From CAMYMQ01 sp963730305 (GTDB lineage: Bacteria > Pseudomonadota > Alphaproteobacteria > Bin65): a DNA stretch of 64,000 bases. The DNA is taken from the NCBI GenBank assembly GCA_963730305.1, contig CAVSRB010000004.1, positions 1 through 64,000 on the forward strand. Reading direction: 5' to 3'. Both the position numbers and the translations under genes were made by a program. Positions 8,712 to 17,864 of this stretch are shown piece by piece (the stretch's first letter is position 1; each line of letters starts with the position of its first letter). The notes beneath the pieces were generated by a model. It saw nothing but the letters and a program-made list of their open reading frames with translations. It had not been told where the DNA came from and did no database searches.

Positions 8712-9380
8712 ATGTCTGAGACCGCCGCGGATCGGATCTACAAGCTGCTCCACGCCGACCTGCTCCGGGGGCGCTACCAGCCCGGCGACGCGCTGCGCTT
8801 CGCGGCGCTGCGCGCGGCCTACGACTGCGGCATCAGCCCGTTGCGCGAGGCGCTGTTCCGGCTCGAGACCAAGAAGCTGGTCGTCGCCGAGGGGCATCGC
8901 GGCTTCCGCGTACCGCCGATCTCCAGCGCCGAGATCCGCGACATCACCTCGCTCCGGCAGAAGCTCGACACCGACGCGCTGCGGCGGTCGATCGCGCGCG
9001 GCGACGACGAGTGGGAAGCCCGGTGCATCGGCGCGCTCCACCGGCTCAACAAGGCGACCACGGCGGCGATAAAGGATGTCGACGGCTGGGAAGCGCGGCA
9101 CCGGGCGTTCCACAACGCCCTGATCGACGCCTGCGACTCGCCGTGGCTCCTCTATATGTGCGAGCTGCTCTACGACCAGACCGAGCGGTACCGGCGGCTG
9201 CGCTTCTCGTCGACCGTCCAGCCCAAGCTGATCCGCGACATCGCCGACGAGCACCAGGCGATCCTCGACGCCACGCTCCGCCGCGACGCGGACGGAGCGG
9301 CGAAGCTGTTGTCCGAGCATATCGACGAGACCGCCGCCTTCGTGCTCGCCAACCTCGCGTCGGTCGACGACGCGGCCTGA
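8712..9380 (+). CDS. GntR family regulator, FCD (CsiR-like) type
   Basis: A 222-residue regulator. Residues 1-70 form the winged helix (ADRIYKLLHADLLRGRYQPGD, then SPLREALFRLETKKLV). The rest is an FCD ligand domain with metal-site histidines in RHRAFHNALIDACDS, DEHQAIL and LLSEHID. It resembles CsiR. I chose ATG 8712 because GAGGA lies 5 bp upstream; an open frame continues back to 8568 but runs through the operator. It is divergent from the FAH/SDR/TRAP operon, which it probably represses until a metabolite binds. Confidence 0.9.
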   Translation: MSETAADRIYKLLHADLLRGRYQPGDALRFAALRAAYDCGISPLREALFRLETKKLVVAEGHRGFRVPPISSAEIRDITSLRQKLDTDALRRSIARGDDEWEARCIGALHRLNKATTAAIKDVDGWEARHRAFHNALIDACDSPWLLYMCELLYDQTERYRRLRFSSTVQPKLIRDIADEHQAILDATLRRDADGAAKLLSEHIDETAAFVLANLASVDDAA

Positions 9381-9398
9381 CCCCGTCGGCGATCCCGC

Positions 9399-9980
9399 CT
9401 AGACCAAGTAGGCGAGGAGGACGAAGCCACCGATGAACAGCGCCAGCGCGAACAGCGCGGAGAGGTGCAGGTTGTTTTCGATGAAGCGCTTGACCGGCGG
9501 CCCGAACCAGTAGAGCGCGCCGCAGACGATGTAGAAGCGCACCAGCCGCGAGGCGAGCGAGACCGCGTTGAAGGCCCAGAAGTCCATCTGCGCCACGCCG
9601 CTGGTGATCGTCACCGCCTTGTAGGGGATCGGCGACAGCCCGCCGATCGCGACGATCCATTCGCCGTACTTTCGGTACAACGCCTGGACCTCGGCGAACT
9701 GCGACATGTAGCCGTAGAAGTGAAGGATCGGCCGGCCGACCTCCTCGAACAGGAAATAGCCGATGGCGTAGCCGAAGCAGCCGCCGACCGCCGACGCGAT
9801 GGTGGCGTAGAGCGCGAGCTTCCAGGCGTCGCGGCGCACCGCGAGCACCATCGGGATCAGCAGGATGTCCGCCGGCAGCGGGAAGAAGGTCGCCTCGGCG
9901 AAGGCGAAGGCGCACATCCACCAGACCGCGTAGGGGCTGGAGGCCTTGGCCATGGTCCAGTCGTAGAGGCGTTGCAGCAT
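9399..9980 (-). CDS. VTT-domain (YqaA-like) inner membrane protein, copy 2
   Basis: A 193-residue membrane protein of the VTT/SNARE-associated family. It begins MLQRLYDW and has FAEATFFPLPADILLIPMVLA near residue 28, GGLSPIPYKAVTITSG in the central loop, and a C-terminal hydrophobic helix ending LLAYLV. It lies 41 bp after a same-length paralogue on the same strand. Family members are linked to lipid scrambling or proton-coupled membrane functions. The specific role here is unknown. Confidence 0.87.
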   Translation of the reverse strand: MLQRLYDWTMAKASSPYAVWWMCAFAFAEATFFPLPADILLIPMVLAVRRDAWKLALYATIASAVGGCFGYAIGYFLFEEVGRPILHFYGYMSQFAEVQALYRKYGEWIVAIGGLSPIPYKAVTITSGVAQMDFWAFNAVSLASRLVRFYIVCGALYWFGPPVKRFIENNLHLSALFALALFIGGFVLLAYLV

Positions 9981-10021
9981 GAGGCGCGCCGGTCCCGCTC
10001 GCAGAGCTTTGGGTGGGGTGG

Positions 10022-10603
10022 CTAGATTACGTAGGCGAGGAGGACGAAGCCGCCAACCAGCAGCAGGGCGAAAACCGTCATCGCCAGCTTCAGGTTGCGG
10101 TCCATGAAGTCCTTGATCCACGGACCGAAGATATAGAGCGCGCCGGCCAGGATGAAATAGCGCGCGCCGCGGCCGACGATCGAGGCCAGGGTGAAGGAGA
10201 CGAAGTCCATGCCGGCCACGCCGCTGGCGATGGTCACCACCTTGTAGGGGATCGGCGTCAACGCCCCGATCAGGACGAAGAACACGCCGAACTTGTTGTA
10301 CTCGGCCTGGACCCTGGCGAATTGGTCCATGCTCGAGTAGAGCTCGATCAGCGGCTTGCCCACCGTCTCGAACAGGCCCCAGCCGACCAGCCAGCCGAAG
10401 CAACCGCCGAGCACCGAAGCCGCCGTGCACCACGCCGCGAGCGCCCAGGCGCGCTGGCGCATCGCGATCACCATCGGGATCAGCAGGATATCGGCCGGGA
10501 TCGGGAAGAAAGACGCCTCGGCGAAGGCGAACGCCATCAGCCACCACACGGCGTGCGGATGCGCGGCCTTGGACAGTACCCATTCGTAGAGGCGCTGGAG
10601 CAC
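10022..10603 (-). CDS. VTT-domain (YqaA-like) inner membrane protein, copy 1
   Basis: A 193-residue paralogue of the next gene, starting at GTG 10603 with VLQRLYEW and sharing FPIPADILLIPMV, GALTPIPYKVVTIASG and the ending LLAYVI. The open frame extends far upstream without stops, but homology with the neighbouring copy fixes the start. The two copies form a tandem duplication that probably arose in this lineage, and they may work as a hetero-oligomer. Confidence 0.86.
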   Translation of the reverse strand: MLQRLYEWVLSKAAHPHAVWWLMAFAFAEASFFPIPADILLIPMVIAMRQRAWALAAWCTAASVLGGCFGWLVGWGLFETVGKPLIELYSSMDQFARVQAEYNKFGVFFVLIGALTPIPYKVVTIASGVAGMDFVSFTLASIVGRGARYFILAGALYIFGPWIKDFMDRNLKLAMTVFALLLVGGFVLLAYVI

Positions 10604-10956
10604 GGGAATATCCGGGCGGGTGGCGGGCCTTCCCTGTAGCAGCGGGAGCCCGCGGGAGCAATCACGCGGGGCCTGCGGCAGCCGTTGGCCGGGCCTGGAG
10701 GCGGGGCCGGCACGGGGACGCGCGTTTCGACGGCACGCTGCAAACGGGCCTCGCTGCTTGACCGGCGACTGGTTTCGGCCGCTTATGCTTCTCGTCGGCA
10801 ACCCATCGGTCCGGCTCGCCTGGCTGCCGAGCGCAGCCACCATCAGCCGTCTGACGGATCCCGTTCCTCGAAAGACCGTCGCCAGGCCTCGGCGCGGCGT
10901 CGGTCTTCGATGGCTGCACGTCGGACGGCCCGAAAAAAATACAAGGAAAAATCGGT
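10604..10956. other. Intergenic region, 353 bp, no gene seen
   Basis: Divergent region between the VTT gene (minus) and the small secreted protein (plus). Open frames cross it but none has recognisable protein character. It becomes locally A-rich just before 10957 (CGAAAAAAATACAAGGAAAA), which holds the ribosome binding site of the next gene. Confidence 0.5.
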
Positions 10957-11196
10957 ATGATTGGACGTAGCCTGATCTTCGCCTGCGCGGCGATTGTCGT
11001 TGCCAGTCCCGCTTTCGCCGGGCCGCTGACTTGCACCTACACGCTGCAGGGCAAAAGCACCGGAGCCGATGGCGGAAACCGGTACAATGTGACGCCCGGC
11101 CAGTGGAAGAAGGTCGACCGTCAGTGGGTCTATGTGATTCCCGACGGCAAGTGGAACGACGGCAACGACTGCCCCAAGTCTCCGCCGAAGAGCTGA
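10957..11196 (+). CDS. Small secreted protein of unknown function
   Basis: A 79-residue protein with a clear signal peptide (MIGRSLIFACAAIVVASPAFA, cleavage after AFA). The mature part has two cysteines, CTYTLQGKST and NDCPKSPP, that could form one disulfide. AAGGAA precedes the ATG at a normal distance. I do not recognise the family. It stands alone and is followed by a strong hairpin. Confidence 0.7.
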   Translation: MIGRSLIFACAAIVVASPAFAGPLTCTYTLQGKSTGADGGNRYNVTPGQWKKVDRQWVYVIPDGKWNDGNDCPKSPPKS

Positions 11197-11669
11197 TATC
11201 GAGACGCCTCCAAAGTCGGATCAGCAGGATGGGGCCGGGCCCCGTCCTGCGATCCTGCCGACGTCTCCGATGCGGTTCGGGGCTGCCCGCGCCAAGGGCG
11301 CCGCTATGGGAGAATGTCACGCGCGGTCTTTGGCCATCGTCCGATGGCGGGCCGCGCCTGGACTCCGTTGTCGCGATGCTACCGAATGGCCCGTCCCCGG
11401 CTGGCGACCGCATAGCCAAGACCGGCGATGGCCCCGGTTCCTGGCCCCGCCATCGACCTCCTCCGCATCTTGCCCTCCGGCCCAGCCGAATTTCAGGTCG
11501 AGCGCGCCAGCTCCGTCGTTCGGAGCGGGCTGCGAGTATCGTGACGACATTGCCGGGCTGAAGCAGGACCAGGCTTTCCTGACACGGCGCCTGTCCCTTA
11601 TGGTCGGGAACCTTCTGCGCGGCGGGCTTGCCCATCGCGATATCCGGCAACCCGACGAGACGGCCCCTC
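11197..11669. other. Intergenic region, 473 bp, no gene seen
   Basis: Apart from the hairpin at 11225-11249 I see no gene. An open frame runs into the LLM gene from 11628, but the conserved start is at 11670. Confidence 0.5.
11225..11249 (+). terminator. Strong hairpin after the small secreted protein gene
   Basis: CAGGATGGGGC and GCCCCGTCCTG can pair over 11 bp (one G-U) around a CGG loop, 28 bp after the stop at 11196. There is no T run, so it may stop transcription only weakly or protect the mRNA end. Confidence 0.5.
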
Positions 11670-12752
11670 ATGAAATTCGCCCACTTCGCGCACGTATGGA
11701 CCAAGCCGGGCATGACGCCCCATGACCGCTACGAACAGCTCTGGCAGGAACTGGAACTGTGCGACGCGCTCGGCTTCGACTACGGCTTCTGCGTCGAGCA
11801 CCACTTCACGCCCTACGAGAGCTGGATGTCGTCGCCGAGCCTCTACACCGTCGGCGCCGGCGTCAGGACCAAGAACATCCGGCTCGGCCCGATGGGCTAC
11901 GTCGTCCCGCTCTACAACTCGCTGCGCCTGGCCGAAGAGATCGCGATCATCGACCAGATGCTCGGCGGGCGCATGGAGGTCGGCCTCGTCCCCGGGATCA
12001 TGAACTCCTACTTCGAGCCGTTCGGGCTGGACTACGAGGACCGCAAGGCGCCGACCATGGAATACCCGGCCTACCTGCGGGCCGCCTACGGCGACGACCA
12101 GCCGTTCTCCTTCTCGGGCAAGATCCACAAGACGAAGAACGCGCGCATCTCGGTGATGCCGCAGCAGCGGCCCCACCCGCCGCTGTGGATGATGAGCCGC
12201 GATCCGGAAACGCTGGAGTTCCTCGCCGCCAACGGCATCAACACCGGCAACTTCCTGGTCTTCCCGCGGGAGGTCGCGGCTCCGCGCTACCGCAAGTACC
12301 TGGAGGACTGGCAGGCGGCCGGCTGGGACCGCAAGCCAAACATCGCCTACGCGACGACGGTCTATATCGACGAATCCGACGACAAGGCGATCGAGATCGG
12401 GCTCGAGCGGGCGAGCCGGGCCTACGAAGGCCTGTTGCCCTCGCCCGACGCCCCGTTCGAGGACCGCCTGCAGGAGTTCAAGGACCAGTTCGCGGCGCGC
12501 GGCGAAGATCCGGCCGGGGCGCAGCTCACCAAGATCTTCGACCCGAACTACATCCTGGAGAACGATCTGGTCTTCGTCGGCTCGGCCGAGACGGTGGCCG
12601 AGAAGCTGCACCGGGCCGCCGACACCGGCGTCTTCAACACCTTCATGGGCGAGTTCAACTTCTCCGACCTGCCGGCGGACGACCTGATGCGCTCGATCCG
12701 CCTGTTCGGCGAGAAGGTGATCCCCGCGCTGCGCGACTTCGAGCCGTTCTGA
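11670..12752 (+). CDS. LLM class flavin-dependent oxidoreductase
   Basis: A 360-residue luciferase-like monooxygenase with a TIM-barrel fold that uses reduced FMN. Family features are CVEHHFTPYESW near residue 45, RLGPMGYVVPLYNSLRLAEEIAIIDQMLGGR at about 70-100, and the late SAETVAEKLHR. I chose the ATG at 11670 (MKFAHFAHVW) over upstream in-frame codons because it matches the usual barrel start. It is monocistronic. The substrate is unknown. Confidence 0.9.
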   Translation: MKFAHFAHVWTKPGMTPHDRYEQLWQELELCDALGFDYGFCVEHHFTPYESWMSSPSLYTVGAGVRTKNIRLGPMGYVVPLYNSLRLAEEIAIIDQMLGGRMEVGLVPGIMNSYFEPFGLDYEDRKAPTMEYPAYLRAAYGDDQPFSFSGKIHKTKNARISVMPQQRPHPPLWMMSRDPETLEFLAANGINTGNFLVFPREVAAPRYRKYLEDWQAAGWDRKPNIAYATTVYIDESDDKAIEIGLERASRAYEGLLPSPDAPFEDRLQEFKDQFAARGEDPAGAQLTKIFDPNYILENDLVFVGSAETVAEKLHRAADTGVFNTFMGEFNFSDLPADDLMRSIRLFGEKVIPALRDFEPF

Positions 12753-12818
12753 GCAGACGGCGGACCGGGCCGCCGGAGTCCAAGCCGGCAGTCGGGCAGG
12801 ATCACCCGCGGCGACGCG

Positions 12819-14451
12819 TCAGGTTTCCCAGGGCCCGGGCTTGGGTGCATCCGACCGAGGAGCACCCGACTGGGACGCACTCGCCTCGGGCGGTTCCGGA
12901 GCCGCGGCCTCGGACTTAACAGTCTCGGACTTGGCAGTCTCGGATTTGGCATTCCCAGGACTGGCGGGCTGGGACGTGGCGGCGTCGGGTGCCGCCGGCG
13001 CCGACTGCACTGGGTCGGTCCTCGCCGGCCCGGTCTTGGCGGGCGGAGGCGCGCCCTGCGGCGCCGGACCGGCCGCGCCCTGCGGCGCCGGGGCAGGAGA
13101 GCCGGCAGCCCCGTTGGTCTTGCCCGCCACCCACTCCGGCAGCGAGATGCCGTGGCTGTCGAGCACGTCCTTGAGCGGCGGCACGGCCTTGATAGAGGCT
13201 CTGGATGAAGTCGGCGGTCGAGCCGTTGCCGTTGCCCGAATCCCAGACCGTGACCTTGTCGAACTTCAGATCCTTGATCGCGCCCATCTGGGTAGCCAGC
13301 AGCTGCTCGACCTTGTCGGCGACGATGAGCTGGACTGCCTTTTCCGGATCGCCGCCGGCGGCCGCGACGATCGCCTTCAGGCCCGCCGCCGTCTGCTCGA
13401 GGATCGCATTGATGCCGCGGGCCTCGGCTTCCTTGACCGAGTAGATCGCATCGGCCTCGCCGCGGGCGTGCTCGCGCTGCCGCTCGGCGTCGGCCTGGGC
13501 GGCGACGATGGTCTGCTTCTTCTGGGCCTCGGCAGGGACCACCTGCTCGGCGTAGAGACGCGCCTCCTCGCGCGCCGCCCGCGCCTGTTCGGCCTCGCGC
13601 TCGGCGGCGTAGGATTCCTGTTGGGCCTTCGCTTCCGCGACCTGCTTGGCGGCGGTCGCGCGCCGGTCGGCTTCGGCCTGCCGCTCGCTGAAGTCGGCGT
13701 TGGACTGGGCGATCGCCGCCTTCGAGTCGTTTTCGCCCTTGATCGCTTGCGCGTTGGCCTCGGCGATCTGGATGCGCTTGTCGCGGTCGGCCGCGGCCTC
13801 GCCGGTCGCGCCGGACCGGTCGTGCTGGGCGACCTCGACCTTGGCCTCGTTGATCGCCTTGGCCGCCGCCTCCTTGCCGAGCGCGTCGATGTAGCCGGAC
13901 TCGTCGGTGATGTCGCGGACGTTGACGTTGATGAGCTTGAGGCCGACCTTGGCCAGCTCGTCGCCGACGCTCTCGGTCACGTTCTTGATGAACTTGTCGC
14001 GGTCGGCGTTGATCTCCTCGATGTCCATGGTCGCGACGACCACGCGGAGCTGGCCGAAGATGATGTCGCGGGCCAGCTCCTGGATATCGTTGTTCTTCTT
14101 GCCGAGCAGCCGTTCAGCGGCATTCTGCATCACCGCCGGCTCGGTCGAGACGCCGATGGTGAAGCTCGCCGGCACGTTGATGCGGATGTTCTGCTTCGAC
14201 AGCGCGCCCTTCAGGTCGAGCTCGATCCCCATGGGACTGAGGTCGAGCCATTCCGACGCCTGGATGACCGGCCAGACGAAGGCGGCGCCGCCATGGACGC
14301 ACTTCGAGCTCTTGTCCTCGCCGACCTTGCCGTAGATCACCAGGATCTTGTCGGACGGGCAGCGTTTGTACCGGGTCAGCGCCGCGATGAAGAGAAAGGC
14401 AAACGCGATCGCGAAGACCGCGATGATGACGAGTACGACTGCTCCGCCCAT
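12819..14451 (-). CDS. Flotillin-like (YqiK-type) membrane scaffold protein (1-base frameshift near the C terminus)
   Basis: The N-terminal hydrophobic anchor (residues 3-25) is followed by an SPFH/band-7 domain with DIIFGQLRVVVATMDIEEIN, a long Ala/Glu/Gln coiled coil (about 200-340), and the flotillin C-terminal region. At about 13193 the frame changes. Removing one C from CTCTATCAAGG restores SLYKAVPPLKDVLDSHGI, continuing to 12819 for about 543 residues. The tail is low complexity, with repeated KSETAKSET-type units and Pro/Ala. It sits 31 bp after an NfeD-like gene, the normal partner. Likely role: membrane microdomain organisation. Confidence 0.86.
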
Positions 14452-14482
14452 GGCTTAGGCTCCCTCGTTTGCGGCCGCCGAT

Positions 14483-15124
14483 TCACCGGTCGCCGCTGTA
14501 ATGCACACGCGCCGGTGCGACGAGCAGCGTGCCGCTGCCCGAAATGTCGATGACCCGGATTTCCGTCCCGGTCGGGATCGGCTCGGTCACGGAGACGTCC
14601 TTGGTGATCGCGGGAAGCTCGCGACGCTGGCCCTGGACGGTGACCAAGACCGCGCCCCGGCCCTCGCCCGCCGGCGGAATCGGATAGTAGACCTTGCCGA
14701 TCGCGCCGACGGCGTTGCGCAGCTTCATCGTGCCGCTCGACGACAGGCCATAGAGCTTGAACCAGACCCAGGCAACGCAGACGACCAGGACCGCGGCGAC
14801 GAAGAAGCCGAGGATCGCGGCGTTCAGGTCGGTCATCCCCGACCAGAGGCCCGAAAGGGTGATCCATCCGAAGGCGGCGAAGAACAGGATGATATTGCTC
14901 GTCTCGAACACGTGCATGCCCGCGACGTCCGTGCCCCCGTCCGTGCCTCCGTCTCCGCCATGGTCGCCGGAATGGTCGACGGCGTGCGAGACGCCGTGGT
15001 CGAGGTCGTGATCGCCCAGTCCGACGACACGCAGGATGGCCTGGATCGCCCAGATCGTGGTGAAGAAGACGACCACGCCCCACAGGATCTGGTGAAAGAG
15101 CGGGAGGTTTCCGTACCAATCCAT
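14483..15124 (-). CDS. NfeD/YqiJ-like membrane protein with OB-fold tail
   Basis: A 213-residue protein starting at ATG 15124 (GGAGAGA upstream). It has a first hydrophobic segment at about 10-35, a His/Asp/Gly-rich loop (DHDLDHGVSHAVDHSGDHGG) that may bind metal, two more membrane segments, and a C-terminal OB-fold-like domain with VTVQGQRRELPA and GTEIRVIDISGSGTLLVAP. Such proteins are encoded with flotillins and act with them in the membrane, which fits the next gene. The His-rich loop is unusually marked. Confidence 0.8.
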   Translation of the reverse strand: MDWYGNLPLFHQILWGVVVFFTTIWAIQAILRVVGLGDHDLDHGVSHAVDHSGDHGGDGGTDGGTDVAGMHVFETSNIILFFAAFGWITLSGLWSGMTDLNAAILGFFVAAVLVVCVAWVWFKLYGLSSSGTMKLRNAVGAIGKVYYPIPPAGEGRGAVLVTVQGQRRELPAITKDVSVTEPIPTGTEIRVIDISGSGTLLVAPARVHYSGDR

Positions 15125-15433
15125 CGGTCTCTCCAACTCGGTCGGCGGGAGCCGGACGGCTGCTACCGAAGCGAACGTCGGTGCCCGGCCGGACACGGAA
15201 AGACGACGCCCGCGGGCGGCCCTCTTGAATCTGGCGCCGAAAAGTGGCGCCGCAAGCATTTATCATCGGCCGATTACAGACCGAGGTCCACCTTGTGGCC
15301 CGGCGTCGGGACGGACGAACCAGTTTCTATACGGTCGAAAAGGCGGTTACGGGTTACCGCCGGACGCCGACGATGCCGGTCGGGATCGGACCTCGGCCGC
15401 TACCGGTCGCGTCGGCGCGCAGGGGAACGCGGC
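15125..15433. other. Intergenic region, 309 bp, no gene seen
   Basis: Upstream of the NfeD-like/flotillin pair and downstream of the CoxL-like gene, so it should hold the promoter of the former. It is less GC-rich around 15255-15355, but I cannot name a promoter with confidence. Confidence 0.45.
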
Positions 15434-17770
15434 CTACGCCGCGCGCGCCTCGCTGAGCGCCCGCCACAGCTTCTCCGGGCTCGCCGGCATGTCGATGCGG
15501 TCGATGCCGAGCGGCCACAGGGCGTCGTGGACGGCGATCATCGCGCAGGGCAGGCCGCCGACCGTGCCGGCCTCGCCCGCACCCTTGATGCCGAGCGGGT
15601 TGGTCGGCGACGGCACCGGGTTGGTCTCGACCTCGATCATCGGCATGTCGCTCGCCCGCGGCATCGCATAGTCCATGAACGAGCCGGTCAGCAGCTGGCC
15701 CGAGCCCTCTTCCCACCGGACCTCTTCCAGGGTGACCTGGCTGATGCCCTGGACCACGCCGCCCTGGATCTGGCCCTTGAGCAGCAGCGGGTTCATCACG
15801 GTGCCGACGTCGTCGACGACGCAGTAGCGCTCGACCGTCAGCGTCCCGGTGTCCGGATCGATCTCGACCTCGCAGATGTGGCAGCCGTTGGGGAAGGTCG
15901 GTGCCTTGTGGGCGAAGGTCGCGCTGGCGCTGAGCCCCGTGTCCATGCCCTGGGGCAGGTTCATGTAGGCGTAGGACTGACGCGCCAGGGCGGTCAGCGA
16001 GATCATCTTGTCGGTGCCGCCGACGGCGAAGATGCCGTCGTCGAAGACGATGTCCTCGACCGCGGTCTCGAAATGGTGGGCGGCGAGCTGCTTGCCCTTC
16101 TCGACGACCCGGTCCGCGGCGAGCGAGAGCGCGCCGCTGGCGATGCCCGACGAGCGCGAGCCGAAGGTGCCATGGCCGTGGCGGATCGCGTCGGTGTCGC
16201 CCTGGACGTAGCGGATCTGCTCCATCTCCAGGCCGAGCTTGTCGGCGAGCAACTGGCGGAACACCGTCTCGTGGCCCTGGCCGTGCGAGTGGGTGCCCAT
16301 CAGCACGGTGGCGCTGCCGTCCTGGGCGAAGCGGATCTCGGCGGCCTCGTCGAACATGCCGGCCGACTGCTCGATCGCGTTGGCGATGCCGAGCCCGCGC
16401 AGCTTGCCGCGCGCTTCCGATTCCGCCTTGCGCGCGGCGAACCCGGCGACGTCGGCCATCGCCAGCGCCTTGTCCATGTTCTCCTCGAACTTGCCCGAAT
16501 CGTAGACGAAGTTCAGGCCCGTCTTGAACGGCATCGCGTCGGGCGGGATCATGTTGCGGCGGCGGATCTCGATCCGGTCGATGCCCAGCTCGCGCGCGGC
16601 GCGCTCGACCGCCAGCTCGATCATCAGCGCCGCCTCGGGCCGGCCGGCGCCGCGGTAGGGGCCGATCGGCACGGTGTTGACGAACACGCCCTGGACCTCG
16701 GCGTAGATCGCGGGCGTGCGGTAGACGCCGGCGGTCCCGCCCATGTTGCCGAAGGTCGGCGCCGGGCCGAAGAAGCCGGCATAGGCGCCGAGCGAGGCGA
16801 CGCTGCCGATGCGCATCGCCTGGAACTCGCCCTCCTTGGTCATCGCCAGCGCCACGTGCAGCCGACAGTCGCGGCCCTGGTCGTCGGCGAGGAAATGCTC
16901 GCTGCGGTCGGCGACCCACTTGACCGGGCGGCCGACCTTCTTGGCCGCCCACAGCACCAGCGCGTGCTCGGGGAAGGTGCTGCCGCGCAGGCCGAAGCCG
17001 CCGCCCATGTCGGGGCTGACCACGCGCAGCTTGCCGATCGGCATCTTCATGACGTGCTCGGCCAGGAAGTTGCGCGTGTCGTGGGGCGACTGGGTGCCGC
17101 TGTAGAGCGTGTAGCGGTCGGTGTACCGGTCGTACTCGCCCGTCGCGGCGCGGGTCTCCATCGGGTTCTGCGCCAGCCGGGTCACCGGCACGTCGAACTC
17201 GGTGACGTGCTCGGCGGCAGCGAAGGCGGCGTCGACGGTGGCCTTGTCGCCCATCTTCTGGACGAAGCAGACGTTGTCGCCGCAATCGTCCCACAGCACC
17301 GGCGCGTCGGCCTTGACCGCCTCCCCGGCGTCGGTGACCGAGGGCAGCTCCTCGTATTCGACCATGATCGCCTCGGCGGCGTCCTTGGCCTGGTTGAGCG
17401 TCTCGGCGACGACGAAGGCGACGTAGTCGCCGACGAAGCGGACCCGGTCGGTGACCAGCGGCGGCCGCTTGGGCACGTAGATCGGCTCGCCGTTGGCGCG
17501 CTTGAGCGGGATCAGGATCGCGGCCATGCACGGCATCTCGCCCAGCTCGTCGGCGGCCCAGTCGGCGCCGGTATAGATCGCGATCACGCCGGGCATTTCC
17601 AGCGCCTCCGAGGTGTCGATCGAGACGATGCGGGCGTGGGCGTGGGGCGAGCGCAGCACGTAGCCGCGCGCCTGGCCGGGCAGGTTGATGTCGTCCGTGT
17701 AGCGCCCGCCGCCGCGCAGCAGCCGCGGATCCTCGAACCGGGGCACCGCCTGTCCCATGCCGAATTTCAT
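15434..17770 (-). CDS. Xanthine dehydrogenase/CoxL family molybdopterin-binding subunit (orphan)
   Basis: A 778-residue intact large subunit of the molybdenum hydroxylase family. Visible are GGGFG at 256-260 (here GGGFGLRG, with Arg near the usual Lys), the active-site loop GPYRGAGRPEA at 370-380, which resembles form II CoxL rather than the AYxCSFR of true CO dehydrogenase, and the catalytic Glu (E733) in GIKGAGEAGTVGG. No FAD or 2Fe-2S subunit lies next to it, so it probably shares subunits with a set elsewhere. It is divergent from the oligopeptidase gene. Confidence 0.9.
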   Translation of the reverse strand: MKFGMGQAVPRFEDPRLLRGGGRYTDDINLPGQARGYVLRSPHAHARIVSIDTSEALEMPGVIAIYTGADWAADELGEMPCMAAILIPLKRANGEPIYVPKRPPLVTDRVRFVGDYVAFVVAETLNQAKDAAEAIMVEYEELPSVTDAGEAVKADAPVLWDDCGDNVCFVQKMGDKATVDAAFAAAEHVTEFDVPVTRLAQNPMETRAATGEYDRYTDRYTLYSGTQSPHDTRNFLAEHVMKMPIGKLRVVSPDMGGGFGLRGSTFPEHALVLWAAKKVGRPVKWVADRSEHFLADDQGRDCRLHVALAMTKEGEFQAMRIGSVASLGAYAGFFGPAPTFGNMGGTAGVYRTPAIYAEVQGVFVNTVPIGPYRGAGRPEAALMIELAVERAARELGIDRIEIRRRNMIPPDAMPFKTGLNFVYDSGKFEENMDKALAMADVAGFAARKAESEARGKLRGLGIANAIEQSAGMFDEAAEIRFAQDGSATVLMGTHSHGQGHETVFRQLLADKLGLEMEQIRYVQGDTDAIRHGHGTFGSRSSGIASGALSLAADRVVEKGKQLAAHHFETAVEDIVFDDGIFAVGGTDKMISLTALARQSYAYMNLPQGMDTGLSASATFAHKAPTFPNGCHICEVEIDPDTGTLTVERYCVVDDVGTVMNPLLLKGQIQGGVVQGISQVTLEEVRWEEGSGQLLTGSFMDYAMPRASDMPMIEVETNPVPSPTNPLGIKGAGEAGTVGGLPCAMIAVHDALWPLGIDRIDMPASPEKLWRALSEARAA

Positions 17771-17864
17771 GCCGTCTCTCCCTTTCCCGGTCGTCTCTTG
17801 GCTATCGCGCGCGGATTGTTACATAAGACGTCACCTCGTCCAGTGACAATTCCGGAGACCCCGC

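Noticed and set aside
15434..17770. Aerobic CO dehydrogenase
   Set aside because: Active-site loop is GPYRGAGRP, not the AYxCSFR signature, and no CoxM or CoxS is adjacent.
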